DNA of 17,649 bases. Origin: CAYZXU01 sp964482535 (lineage in GTDB: Bacteria; Desulfobacterota; Desulfobacteria; Desulfobacterales; BuS5). The DNA is taken from NCBI GenBank assembly GCA_964482535.1, contig CAYZXU010000049.1:1-17649 (forward strand), in the 5' to 3' direction. Position 1 is the stretch's first letter; each line of letters starts with the position of its first letter. The position numbers and the translations under genes were made by a program. Under the pieces are notes generated by a model, which had not been told where the DNA came from, made no database searches, and saw nothing but the letters and a program-made list of their open reading frames with translations. Below are positions 7,634 to 15,944 of the stretch, piece by piece.

Positions 7634-8413
7634 ATGAAAAAAATTAATCTGACAAGGCAGGGAAAGGTAGCCATCTGTACAATTAACAGGCCTGATGTTA
7701 AAAATGCTTTGGATCTTGAAGCGTATTATGAATTTGAAAAGATCATGAAAGAGGTCAGGCATGATACGGATATAAGAGTTGTGGTTATAAACGGAGAGGG
7801 AACTTCTTTTTGCACGGGTCTTGATTTAAAATTTGCGGCGCAGATCGAACAGTTATCTATTATGGAGCTTGAGAATCTTATCAAACGGCTTCAGGATATA
7901 TTTGCATTTGAAAAAATTGCCAAGCCTGTAATCTCGGCTGTTCAGGGTTATGCCATGGGAAATGGATGTGATATTGCCCTTGCGTCTGATTTTATTATAG
8001 CTGCTGAAAGCGCTAAAATGACAATGGCTTACACAAATTTGGGTTTGATTCCGGATCTCGGAGGAACATTCAGGCTTCCAAGACTTGTGGGTTTGGCAAG
8101 GGCAAGGGATTTGATACTTACTGGCAGAGAAATCAATGCACAAAGCGCCCTTGAGATGGGTCTAATTATCAAAGTGGTGCCTGATGATAAACTTATGGAA
8201 CAAACAATGGAGTTTGCAGAAAGATTAGCCCAAAGACCGCCAATAGCCCTTGCATTGGCAAAAGAGGCAATAAATAAAAGCCTTTCATCCGATTTAAGCA
8301 CTGTCTGTTCTCTCGAAGCATCAATGCAGAGTATCTGCCTTCAAAGCAACGACGTTAAGGAGGCCATAGCTGCATTTGCTGAAAAAAGAGAGCCTGAATT
8401 CAAGGGAAGATAA
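7634..8413 (+). CDS. Crotonase-family enzyme (enoyl-CoA hydratase/isomerase, PaaG-like active site)
   Basis: A 259-residue crotonase-fold acyl-CoA enzyme. The oxyanion-hole regions are visible: GTSFCTGLDLKFAAQ at about 56-70 and GYAMGNGCDIALASD at 105-119. The two catalytic Glu of true hydratases (rat E144 and E164) are replaced here by Asp113 and Tyr133. Instead Asp141 appears in LGLIPDLGGTFRLPRLVG, the pattern of PaaG-like ring-oxepin isomerases and other delta-isomerases. An isomerase-type reaction is therefore more likely than simple hydration; the exact substrate is unknown. The ribosome binding site AAAGGAGG (7615-7622) is 11 bases before ATG 7634 and five before an in-frame TTG at 7628. 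I prefer the ATG, but the TTG would add only two residues. It appears to lead a unit with the DUF2065 gene, queA and tgt. Confidence 0.88.
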   Translation: MKKINLTRQGKVAICTINRPDVKNALDLEAYYEFEKIMKEVRHDTDIRVVVINGEGTSFCTGLDLKFAAQIEQLSIMELENLIKRLQDIFAFEKIAKPVISAVQGYAMGNGCDIALASDFIIAAESAKMTMAYTNLGLIPDLGGTFRLPRLVGLARARDLILTGREINAQSALEMGLIIKVVPDDKLMEQTMEFAERLAQRPPIALALAKEAINKSLSSDLSTVCSLEASMQSICLQSNDVKEAIAAFAEKREPEFKGR

Positions 8414-8453
8414 ATGCGGGCTATCACTATGTTTTGTTTGTTAAGAGGAAGTC

Positions 8454-8639
8454 ATGAAATTTTTTTTCTGTGTAATCGGTATGGTAATGATAGTTGAGGG
8501 TCTGCCCTACTTTGCATTTCCCGATAAGATGAAGCAGGTCGTGGAACAGATTTTAAAAAAACCGGACGGTTATTTACGGTGGTTTGGCAGTCTGCTTATG
8601 TTTGTAGGCTTATTGCTGATTTATATTGGTCGGAATTGA
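8454..8639 (+). CDS. DUF2065 (YjeT-like) small membrane protein
   Basis: A 61-residue protein with two hydrophobic segments, residues about 2-20 and 42-58, joined by a polar loop with the family pattern EGLPYFAFPDKMKQ and the LRWFGSLLMFVGLLLIY second helix. This matches the short DUF2065/YjeT proteins of proteobacteria, whose function is not established. An inner-membrane hairpin is expected. The ATG has a GAGG site six bases upstream. The gene begins 40 bases after the crotonase stop, and its own TGA is followed after one base by the queA ATG, so queA translation is probably coupled to it. Confidence 0.85.
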   Translation: MKFFFCVIGMVMIVEGLPYFAFPDKMKQVVEQILKKPDGYLRWFGSLLMFVGLLLIYIGRN

Positions 8640-8640
8640 T

Positions 8641-9708
8641 ATGTTTTCCATATATGATTATAAGTATGATCTTCCTGAAGAGCTTATTGCACAAAAACCC
8701 GCTGAAAAAAGGGATAACTCAAGGCTTTTTGTTCTGGATCGCAAAACAGGCAGGATACAGCACAAAAAATTTTATGATATCTCTGATTTTTTTTCCCCAT
8801 CGGATGTACTGGTTATAAATAATACCAGGGTGATTCCAGGCAGATTGCTGGGAAAAAAAAGCACAGGTGGGAAAGTAGAAGCCTTAATCCTTGATTACGC
8901 AGATGCTGTTGTTAAAAATAAAAATAATGGTGAATTTTTATGCAGGTGCCTTGTTAAATCTTCAAAACATTCAAGACCCGGCGCCTGTTTTTATTTTGAC
9001 AATGGGCTGCAAGCCCAGGTGCTTGAAGATCTTGGGGATGGCATTTACTACCTGAAGTTTTTATTTAAGGGCGATTTTGAAAAACATTTGTACAAAACAG
9101 GAGCAGTGCCTCTGCCCCCCTATATAAAAAGAGGTATGGAATATGCTGATGACTGCAAAGATAAAATCAGCTATCAGACTGTATATGCATCACAAAAAGG
9201 AGCTGTCGCCGCTCCCACTGCAGGGCTTCACTTTACTGAAAAACTTCTAAAAAAAATAGAAAGCAAAGGGGTTTCCATAGCTTCAATTACCCTTCATGTG
9301 GGTTATGGTACATTTTTGCCGGTGAGAACCGAGGATATAAGAAGGCACAAAATTCATACGGAAAATTATTATATTTCAGAAAAAGACTCTGAAATTATCA
9401 ACAGAGCCGCAGCAAGGGGGGGGCGTGTTATTTCAGTGGGAACCACATCTGTGCGTACACTGGAATTTTCTTCAGACAGCAGCGGTCATGTGCCGGCAGG
9501 AAGAGGGGACTGTAATCTTTTTATCTATCCCGGCTACAGGTTTAAAACCGTAAATGCCATGATTACTAATTTTCATTTGCCCCAATCAACACTTATAATG
9601 CTTGTATCTGCTTTTGCAGGACGTGAAAAAATTTTGGAAGCATATGAAGAAGCCATAAAGGAAAGGTACAGATTTTACAGTTATGGCGATGCAATGTTAA
9701 TTATTTAA
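8641..9708 (+). CDS. queA: S-adenosylmethionine:tRNA ribosyltransferase-isomerase
   Basis: QueA transfers and isomerises the ribosyl group of SAM onto preQ1 in position 34 of tRNA, giving epoxyqueuosine. The 355-residue length matches the family. Diagnostic stretches are DLPEELIAQKPAEKRD at the N-terminus, NNTRVIPGRLLGKKSTGGK at about 60-78, QTVYASQKGAVAAPTAGLHF in the middle, LHVGYGTFLPV, TTSVRTLE and TNFHLPQSTLIMLVSAFAG. The start is ATG 8641, one base after the upstream stop. The frame is open upstream to a TTG at 8626, but the family N-terminus fits the ATG. No strong ribosome binding site is seen, in line with coupling. A run of eight G at 9416-9423 encodes part of an Ala-Arg-Gly-Gly stretch and is a possible slippage or sequencing-error spot; the frame here is intact. 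Confidence 0.97.
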   Translation: MFSIYDYKYDLPEELIAQKPAEKRDNSRLFVLDRKTGRIQHKKFYDISDFFSPSDVLVINNTRVIPGRLLGKKSTGGKVEALILDYADAVVKNKNNGEFLCRCLVKSSKHSRPGACFYFDNGLQAQVLEDLGDGIYYLKFLFKGDFEKHLYKTGAVPLPPYIKRGMEYADDCKDKISYQTVYASQKGAVAAPTAGLHFTEKLLKKIESKGVSIASITLHVGYGTFLPVRTEDIRRHKIHTENYYISEKDSEIINRAAARGGRVISVGTTSVRTLEFSSDSSGHVPAGRGDCNLFIYPGYRFKTVNAMITNFHLPQSTLIMLVSAFAGREKILEAYEEAIKERYRFYSYGDAMLII

Positions 9709-9724
9709 AAATAGAAATAATGTT

Positions 9725-10843
9725 ATGTTTAATTTTAAATTAGTTTCCAAATCAAGTGAATCAAGAGCCAGGGCAGGGCTTTTTGAGACAGAGCATGGTA
9801 TTGTTGAAACACCTGTTTTTATGCCTGTTGGAACCCTTGCCACTGTCAAATCTCTTACACCCGAAGAACTTTATGCTGCCGGCGTACAGATAATTTTGGG
9901 CAACACCTATCATCTTTATCTAAGACCCGGGCAGCAAATAATAGAGATGTTTTCCGGTATTCATAAATTCATGAATTGGAACGGGCCTGTTTTAACAGAC
10001 AGCGGAGGATTTCAGGTCTTTTCCCTTGCCAAACTTGCAAAAATTACAGAAGAAGGCGTCTCCTTTCAGTCTCATATTGACGGATCAAAACATTTTTTGA
10101 GTCCTGAAAAAGCTATGGAAATTCAGATATCTCTTAATTCTGATATAATAATGTGTCTTGACCAGTGCATTAAATATCCTGCATCAAGAAAAGAGACTGA
10201 GCAGGCACTTGAGCTTACAACCCGCTGGGCGCAAAGATGTAAAGATTTCTGGATAAATAATACCAAAACCCAAAATACTCTTTTTGGAATTGTTCAGGGA
10301 GGGATGTTCGGTGACCTTCGGGAAAGTTCAGCCAGGGCTCTTGTGGATATGGATTTCAAGGGGTATGCCATAGGCGGGTTAAGTGTTGGTGAGCCAAAAA
10401 ATATGATGCTTGACATGGCAGAACTAACCTTGAACATGCTGCCTGAAAATAAGCCAAGGTATATTATGGGAGTGGGCAAACCCGAAGATCTTGTTGAACT
10501 TGTTGCCCGTGGGGCGGATATGTTCGATTGTGTAATGCCCACAAGAAATGCCAGAAACGGGCAGATGTTTATAGAATCAGGAACAATAAATATCTATAAC
10601 TCGTGTTTTAAAGATGACACTCAGCCTGTGGATAAAAACTGCACCTGTTATACATGCCGCAATTATTCCAGAGCTTACCTGAGGCATCTTTTCATGTCAA
10701 AAGAGCTGCTGGTATACCGTTTAACCACAATACATAATATACACTTCTACATTAACCTTGTTAAGCAGATGCGAAAGGCCATATTAAACGATAAATTTGA
10801 AAATTTTGTCAGGAATTTTTATCAAAAAAGGAAAATTACTTAA
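9725..10843 (+). CDS. tgt: tRNA-guanine transglycosylase
   Basis: Tgt exchanges guanine 34 for preQ1 in the GUN-anticodon tRNAs (Asp, Asn, His, Tyr), the step before QueA. At 372 residues it has the usual bacterial size. Catalytic and binding residues are present: Asp92 in TDSGGFQVFS, GGLSVGEPK at 217-225, and the nucleophile Asp268 in FDCVMPTRNARNG. The zinc site is complete: Cys306, Cys308 and Cys311 in the CTCYTC stretch, with His337 in TTIHNIHFY. It starts 16 bases after queA with no clear ribosome binding site, in the common queA-tgt order. No queuosine precursor genes (queC, queD, queE, queF) are in the window. Confidence 0.97.
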   Translation: MFNFKLVSKSSESRARAGLFETEHGIVETPVFMPVGTLATVKSLTPEELYAAGVQIILGNTYHLYLRPGQQIIEMFSGIHKFMNWNGPVLTDSGGFQVFSLAKLAKITEEGVSFQSHIDGSKHFLSPEKAMEIQISLNSDIIMCLDQCIKYPASRKETEQALELTTRWAQRCKDFWINNTKTQNTLFGIVQGGMFGDLRESSARALVDMDFKGYAIGGLSVGEPKNMMLDMAELTLNMLPENKPRYIMGVGKPEDLVELVARGADMFDCVMPTRNARNGQMFIESGTINIYNSCFKDDTQPVDKNCTCYTCRNYSRAYLRHLFMSKELLVYRLTTIHNIHFYINLVKQMRKAILNDKFENFVRNFYQKRKIT

Positions 10844-10848
10844 AAATC

Positions 10849-10877
10849 TTGACAGATTGAGCATATGTTTTTAAATT
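10849..10877 (+). promoter_or_regulatory. Possible sigma-70 promoter of the fumarase pair
   Basis: A perfect TTGACA (10849-10854) lies six bases after the tgt stop. At 17-base spacing the -10 would be TAAATT (10872-10877), at 16 TTAAAT; both are only moderate. The 94-base gap before the first fumarase is long enough for an independent promoter. Confidence 0.4.
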
Positions 10878-10937
10878 ATATTTTGATTTTGTTTGATTAA
10901 TAGATATTACATGCCGTTTATTCTGGAGAATGTATTT

Positions 10938-12584
10938 ATGGCTGAGTTTCATTATCAGGAGATACTGCCACTTGGAAAGGACAGAACAAAGTACAAATTG
11001 CTTACAGAAGATCATGTGTCTTTAACTTCATTTGAAAAAAAAGAAATATTAAAGATTGCTCCTGAAGGCCTTAGCCTTCTGGCACAACATGCAATTAAAG
11101 ATGCCTCACACCTTATGAGGTCTGCACATTTAAAACTTCTCACAAAGATTTTTAATGATCCTGAAAGTTCTGATAATGACAGATATGTCGCGCTTGAGCT
11201 TCTTAAAAATGCTGTAATAGCATCTGAAGGAGTATTCCCCATGTGCCAGGACACAGGCACAGCTATTGCTATGGTGCTTAAAGGGAACAGGATCTGGACA
11301 CCTTTTTCAGAGCATGAAGCAATTGCCAGGGGAATATTTAACGCATATGAAAAATATAACCTGCGTTATTCACAGAACGCCCCTCTTACCATGTACGATG
11401 AGGCAAACACAGGCACCAATCTTCCTGCACAGATCGATATATATCCCACAACAGGAGAAGAGTATAATCTCCTGTTTATTGCAAAGGGCGCAGGCTGTTC
11501 CAATAAGACCTTTTTGTACCAGGCCACAAAGCCTATTTTTGATTTTAAAATTCTGGCAAGTTTTATGAAAGACAAAGCCAAGATCATGGGCACTGCAGCA
11601 TGTCCTCCTTATCATCTGGCATTTGTTGTGGGTGGAATTTCTCCTGAGATGAATCTTAAAACAGTTAAACTTGCTTCTGCAGGTTATCTTGACGAACTTC
11701 CGGTTAATGGAAATGAGCATGGCCAGGCATTCAGAGATAAGGTGCTTGAAGTGCTGCTTCTCATGATATCCCGTGAACAAAGGGTGGGGGCTCAATTTGG
11801 AGGGAAATATTTTTGTCATGATATCAGGGTGATACGTCTGCCGAGGCATGGCGCATCCTGTCCGGTTGGCGTTGGATTAAGCTGCAGCGCTCACAGGCAG
11901 ATAAAGACAAAAATTACCAGAGAAGGGATCTTCATGGAGAAACTTGAAACCGATCCCGCCAAATATCTGCCTGTTCCGGCCTGGCTTGATGACAGGTCTG
12001 TTCGCGTGGATCTTGACAGACCAATGGATGAACTAAGAGAAACACTGGGAAAATATCCCATATCCACAAAAATTATGCTGAACGGTAAAGTTATCGTGGC
12101 CAGGGATATGGCGCATGCAAAGATAAAAAAGCGTCTGGACAACGGAGAGGAACTTCCACAATATCTGAAAGATCACATAGTATACTATGCAGGCCCTGCA
12201 AAAACCCCTGAAGGATATGCCTCGGGTTCATTCGGCCCCACAACCGGAGCCCGCATGGATCCTTATGTTCCGTTGTTTCAGAAGCACGGAGGCTCCCTGG
12301 TTATGCTTGCAAAGGGAAACCGTTCAAAGCAGGTTACGGAATCCTGTAAAAAACATTCAGGGTTTTATCTTGGCACCATAGGAGGTGTCGCCGCCAGGAT
12401 AGGAAAAGAATGTATTACAAAAGTTGAACTTGTTGAATACCCTGAACTTGGCATGGAAGCAGTGTTTATGATCACATTAAAAGATTTCCCGGCTTTTATT
12501 CTGGTGGATAATAAAGGCAACGATTTTTACGAAAAGGTTCTCGATCTTCCCTTTGCCTATTCAGTTATGCCTCATATTACATAA
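10938..12584 (+). CDS. Class I (iron-sulfur) fumarate hydratase, canonical copy
   Basis: A 548-residue single-chain class I fumarase, the same length as E. coli FumA, interconverting fumarate and L-malate. All three expected 4Fe-4S ligands are present: Cys103 (CQDTGT), Cys222 (GTAACPPYH) and Cys316 (LSCSAHR). Expected active-site residues are also present: Gln104-Asp105, Arg143, His304 in PRHG, Arg389 in VARDMAHAK, Thr435-Thr436 and Arg439 in GPTTGARMD, and Lys459 in AKGNRS. The start is ATG 10938 with GGAGA nine bases upstream; the frame extends upstream but without a ribosome binding site or homology. The cluster is labile to oxygen, fitting an anaerobe. It is 12 bases before a paralogue and probably co-transcribed with it. 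In a sulfate reducer it would serve the citric acid cycle or its reverse. Confidence 0.95.
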   Translation: MAEFHYQEILPLGKDRTKYKLLTEDHVSLTSFEKKEILKIAPEGLSLLAQHAIKDASHLMRSAHLKLLTKIFNDPESSDNDRYVALELLKNAVIASEGVFPMCQDTGTAIAMVLKGNRIWTPFSEHEAIARGIFNAYEKYNLRYSQNAPLTMYDEANTGTNLPAQIDIYPTTGEEYNLLFIAKGAGCSNKTFLYQATKPIFDFKILASFMKDKAKIMGTAACPPYHLAFVVGGISPEMNLKTVKLASAGYLDELPVNGNEHGQAFRDKVLEVLLLMISREQRVGAQFGGKYFCHDIRVIRLPRHGASCPVGVGLSCSAHRQIKTKITREGIFMEKLETDPAKYLPVPAWLDDRSVRVDLDRPMDELRETLGKYPISTKIMLNGKVIVARDMAHAKIKKRLDNGEELPQYLKDHIVYYAGPAKTPEGYASGSFGPTTGARMDPYVPLFQKHGGSLVMLAKGNRSKQVTESCKKHSGFYLGTIGGVAARIGKECITKVELVEYPELGMEAVFMITLKDFPAFILVDNKGNDFYEKVLDLPFAYSVMPHIT

Positions 12585-12596
12585 GGACTTTAATAT

Positions 12597-14246
12597 ATGT
12601 CTGTTTTTAAATATCAGGAAATGTATCCCACAGGAGAAGATAAAACCGAATATCGCCTTTTGACGGATAAGTTTGTTCAAACAAGAACTTTTGAAGGTGA
12701 AGAGGTTTTAGAAATTTCAGAACAGGGTATTGTTATGTTTTCCCAGGAGGCATTCAGGGAGGCTGCTCACTTTCACAGAAAGTCTCACGTTGAAATGCTT
12801 TCAAAAATAATTGAAGACCCTGAAAGTTCGGATAATGACAGGCTTGTTGTATCTGAAATAATGGATAATTTAATTATTGCAGCAGACGGGGTCCTGCCCG
12901 TATGTCAGGATACGGGGGCTGCCATTGTTTTTGGAAAAAAAGGGACAAAAGTCTGGACAGATTTTTCTGATGAAGCGGCGATTTCAAGAGGTATTTTCAA
13001 TGCATATACAAAGGATAATTTCAGATATTCCATACATTCGCCTCTGACCATGTATGACGAAAAAAATACAGGGTGCAATCTTCCGGCCCAGATTGATCTC
13101 TTGATTGACAAAGGCAGTGAATATAAATTTTTGTTTATGACAAAATCTGCAGGAACATCTAATAAAACTTTTCTTTTTCAGGAAACAAAGACAATTTTAG
13201 AACCTGAAAAACTTGTCGCATTCATGACACACGGGATAAAGACTCTTGGTACGGCAGCCTGCCCTCCATATAAAGTCGTCTTTGTCGTGGGTGGTACATC
13301 TCCTGAAGCAAATTTAAAGACAGTTAAATTGGCCACAGCCGGATATCTGGATAATATTCCTGAAAAGGGTAATGAGTATGGTCATGCTTTCAGGTGCAAA
13401 GAGCTTGAATCGCAAATGCTGAAAATATCACAGGATATGGGAATAGGAGCACAGTTCGGAGGCAAGTATTACTGCCATGATATTTTGGTGATACGCATGT
13501 CAAGACACGGCGGTTCATGCCCAATAGGTTTGGGAATAAGCAGCGGCATAGACAGCCATATTAAAGGCAAAATCACCAAAGATGGCCTTTTCCTGGAAAA
13601 GCTTGAAAAAGATCCCGGCAGATATATGCCTGAGCCCCGCCTGGTACACGATTCAGGAAAACCTTTTGACTTGAACAGGCCAATGGAAGAAATCGAGGCA
13701 GAGCTCGGAAATTATTCCGTTGGAACCCAGCTTAAGTTAAGTGGAAAACTTGTTGTTGCCAGGGATATGGCACATGCAAAACTAAAGGAGCTGATGGATA
13801 ATGACGAAGAGATTCCCCAATATTTAAAAGAGCATGTGCTTTATTATTCCAGCCCTGCAAAAACTCCCGAAGGGTATCCGTCAGGCTCATTCGGCTCTTC
13901 AAGCAGTTGGAGAATGGACCCTTATGTGCCTGCTTTACAGAAAAACGGAGCATCCATGGTCATGATAGGCAAGGGAAACCGTTCAGATGTATTTAAGGAA
14001 TCGTGTAAAATATACGGCGGTTTTTACCTTTGTTCCATAGGCAATACTGCTGCAAAGATCGGAAAAGATTATGTTATAAGTGTTGAAACCATTGACTATC
14101 CCGAGTTGGGCAGGGATGCCATATTTATGATAACTGTTAAAGATTTTCCTGTGTTTCTCGTTGTTGATGATAAGGGAAATGATTTTTTTGGCGCTGCTGC
14201 TTTAAAACTGCCCTTTTCTTCAACTGTTATGCCGAAAATATTATAA
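12597..14246 (+). CDS. Class I fumarase-like paralogue with altered cluster and substrate residues
   Basis: A 549-residue paralogue of the preceding gene; the two align without gaps through the N-terminal and most of the C-terminal domain. It keeps Cys103, Gln104-Asp105, Arg143, Cys222, His304, Arg389, Arg439 and the Lys of GKGNRS. It differs at key points. The third cluster cysteine is replaced by Ser316 (ISSGIDS in place of LSCSAHR). The substrate loop GPTTGAR becomes GSSSSWR, so both Thr are Ser and a Trp is introduced. CQDTGT becomes CQDTGA, and PRHGAS becomes SRHGGS. Extra cysteines occur at 160 and 267. The ATG follows an AAGGA site that overlaps the end of the first copy. It may act on another hydroxy or unsaturated diacid (tartrate, mesaconate or similar), partner the first copy, or be inactive. 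The frame is intact and clearly under selection. Confidence 0.85.
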   Translation: MSVFKYQEMYPTGEDKTEYRLLTDKFVQTRTFEGEEVLEISEQGIVMFSQEAFREAAHFHRKSHVEMLSKIIEDPESSDNDRLVVSEIMDNLIIAADGVLPVCQDTGAAIVFGKKGTKVWTDFSDEAAISRGIFNAYTKDNFRYSIHSPLTMYDEKNTGCNLPAQIDLLIDKGSEYKFLFMTKSAGTSNKTFLFQETKTILEPEKLVAFMTHGIKTLGTAACPPYKVVFVVGGTSPEANLKTVKLATAGYLDNIPEKGNEYGHAFRCKELESQMLKISQDMGIGAQFGGKYYCHDILVIRMSRHGGSCPIGLGISSGIDSHIKGKITKDGLFLEKLEKDPGRYMPEPRLVHDSGKPFDLNRPMEEIEAELGNYSVGTQLKLSGKLVVARDMAHAKLKELMDNDEEIPQYLKEHVLYYSSPAKTPEGYPSGSFGSSSSWRMDPYVPALQKNGASMVMIGKGNRSDVFKESCKIYGGFYLCSIGNTAAKIGKDYVISVETIDYPELGRDAIFMITVKDFPVFLVVDDKGNDFFGAAALKLPFSSTVMPKIL

Positions 14247-14263
14247 ATGCTTGCAAATTAACC

Positions 14264-15628
14264 CTAAAGCGCTTGAGCCATGGCATCTTCAGGGTGAGGC
14301 TCAAAATCCGTATATATTATATGCTCCTGATGGTCTAATTGGTTGGGCAGCATACTCTGGAGCTGCAGGCAGCTATCTTCGAAAAAATTAAACATTATGT
14401 CGTTAAGCCTGTTTTGCAAAACAGGGTAGGAATAGTGCTTTGAAGCAAGTCTGTAATTAGTATCCACCATTGCTTTTTTTTGTTCAGATGATTTTAAAAT
14501 TTTTTTTACGTTTTGCACAGTGTTCTCTGTTATAAATCCATCCATTGTCACAATATCAAAGCCTTTTGGTTCAATATCTTTTATAAAAGTATGATAACGG
14601 TTTATGAGTATCGGTTTTTTATGATAGATTGCTTCAAGAAAAGGATTGCCAAACCCTTCACAACTGCACGGATAGGTGATAAGATCGGCACCGGCATATA
14701 AATCTTTTAAAGAAAAAATGTTGTGGTCAGAATCAATATTTTTTTCTTTGTCTGAATTTTTAGCTTCGACAAGCAAAATATCCACTCCCTGATCCTTTGC
14801 ATACTCTGTGAGCCACTCGGAATATTCAATATCTTCTTCTTTTGGCCTGTGTGTTATAACCAGTTTGCATGGCAGTCCATTAAGCCCCTTAACAAGCTCT
14901 ATTGCATGCTCAACCCCTTTTTTCTTTACCAGTCGTGTGGGCTGTAAAATCAGTATTTCATCGGGGTCCATACCCAGGGATTTTTTTAGAGCATCCTGAG
15001 GCAGCATGTCTTGATGATGGGTGTTTTTGAAATCCAAAACATTCGGGATAACAACCGAAGAAATACCGGTGCGGTGCGCAAGTTCCTCCTGAACAACAGA
15101 ATTTACAACAACATGCCTGATATTCGGCAGGTTCGGAGGGAAAGACATTCTTAGATAATCATTAACTGCATTAATGGAATAATCAGTCTTTTCCCAAAAG
15201 AAATTATGATGATGAGCAATTGTGGGTATCTGAAGTTCAGCAACAATTTCTGTGAATGCCAGCCCAAGCGGAAGATTTTCAGGATTGGAAAGAATATTCT
15301 CGGCAATTAAAATATCTATGTTAAATTTTTTGATAAAATCATATAGTTTTGCTTTTAAAAATTCTCTTTGTATATGGATTAATTCGGATACATATGGTTT
15401 TCGCTTTTTTTGCCCAAAAACCTGCTGTTTTATCCAGAGATTCAGAGCATGTTTGGTGTCAGCTTCAGGAACCCAAAAAACATTCTCAGCCTTTTGTTCA
15501 AAATTTCCTGCAAACCAGAATATTTTATGCCCGCTTTTTTGAAAAATATCCGCCCATTTTACAGATTCAATAGAAACCTTGTTGTCACCTGCAAAGCGTG
15601 TTGAAATAAACCCTATATTTTTTTCCAT
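14264..15628 (-). CDS. GT4-like glycosyltransferase (GT-B fold)
   Basis: A 454-residue cytosolic glycosyltransferase of unknown acceptor. The N-terminal Rossmann domain begins IGFISTRFAGDNKVSIESVKW, and AHHHNFFWEK lies at about 138-147. The C-terminal nucleotide-sugar domain has the GT4 pattern: ILQPTRLVKKKG with Arg232 and Lys237, then CEGFGNPFLEAI holding the E-x7-E pair Glu324 and Glu332. There is no signal peptide or membrane segment. The start is ATG 15626-15628 with an AGGA site at suitable distance; a TTG at 15676 gives a longer frame but has no ribosome binding site. It lies 51 bases after a 67-residue gene and probably shares its promoter. It converges on the second fumarase gene with a 17-base gap and no visible terminator. 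Compatible solutes or surface glycans are possible products; neither is shown. Confidence 0.85.
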   Translation of the reverse strand: MEKNIGFISTRFAGDNKVSIESVKWADIFQKSGHKIFWFAGNFEQKAENVFWVPEADTKHALNLWIKQQVFGQKKRKPYVSELIHIQREFLKAKLYDFIKKFNIDILIAENILSNPENLPLGLAFTEIVAELQIPTIAHHHNFFWEKTDYSINAVNDYLRMSFPPNLPNIRHVVVNSVVQEELAHRTGISSVVIPNVLDFKNTHHQDMLPQDALKKSLGMDPDEILILQPTRLVKKKGVEHAIELVKGLNGLPCKLVITHRPKEEDIEYSEWLTEYAKDQGVDILLVEAKNSDKEKNIDSDHNIFSLKDLYAGADLITYPCSCEGFGNPFLEAIYHKKPILINRYHTFIKDIEPKGFDIVTMDGFITENTVQNVKKILKSSEQKKAMVDTNYRLASKHYSYPVLQNRLNDIMFNFFEDSCLQLQSMLPNQLDHQEHIIYTDFEPHPEDAMAQAL

Positions 15629-15679
15629 TAAATTTTCCTGTCCTAAAATTAAACTCTGTTTTTTTATTTCCGTCAATTA

Positions 15680-15883
15680 TCAGGCAACATCAGCGCCAAT
15701 TAAAATTTCCATTGACTGATTAACAAGTGCTTGAGCCTTAGCCTGAAGTTCACACAATTTTTTTTTGGAAGTTTCATCAAGTTCGTTCCAGTCTTTAAAA
15801 ATCTGACCTGTTTTTTTTGACCCAAGATAAACTTCAGAATTATTCGATATTTCAAGTTCGGAATCATTAATTTTAATTATCAT
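15680..15883 (-). CDS. Small hypothetical protein upstream of the glycosyltransferase
   Basis: A 67-residue soluble protein that I do not recognise. It opens with a short beta-like MIIKINDSELEI stretch. Next comes GSKKTGQIFKDWNELD and a charged helix rich in Lys, Glu and Ala that ends in GADVA. It has one Cys and no membrane segment or metal motif. The ATG is well supported by GGAG eight bases upstream. A sigma-54-like element sits 46 bases further upstream. It is the first gene of a likely two-gene unit with the glycosyltransferase, so a role alongside that enzyme is plausible but unproven. Confidence 0.65.
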   Translation of the reverse strand: MIIKINDSELEISNNSEVYLGSKKTGQIFKDWNELDETSKKKLCELQAKAQALVNQSMEILIGADVA

Positions 15884-15928
15884 GGCAATATCTCCCTATA
15901 GTAAAATTGTTAAAGATATTGTTTGCAC

Positions 15929-15944
15929 AGCAAAGAGTATGCCG
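15929..15944 (-). promoter_or_regulatory. Sigma-54-like promoter for the small protein and glycosyltransferase
   Basis: On the minus strand CGGCAT, five bases, then TTGCT: the invariant GG and GC are exactly ten bases apart as in -24/-12 promoters. The -24 box has two departures from TGGCAC. Transcription would start near 15918, about 35 bases before the ATG. The 15884-16169 gap is otherwise AT-rich; it also holds GTAACAGATTAC (16053-16064) and ATTACATAAT (16060-16069), possible activator sites. Confidence 0.5.

Noticed and set aside
11370..11849. 159-codon minus-strand frame inside the first fumarase
   Set aside because: It is antisense to a clearly conserved enzyme, with cysteine-rich, unstructured composition typical of a shadow frame.
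14273..14304. TTGAGCC/GGCTCAA hairpin at the convergence of the second fumarase and the glycosyltransferase
   Set aside because: Only seven pairs, an 18-base loop, no T run, and it lies inside the glycosyltransferase coding region; not enough for a terminator.
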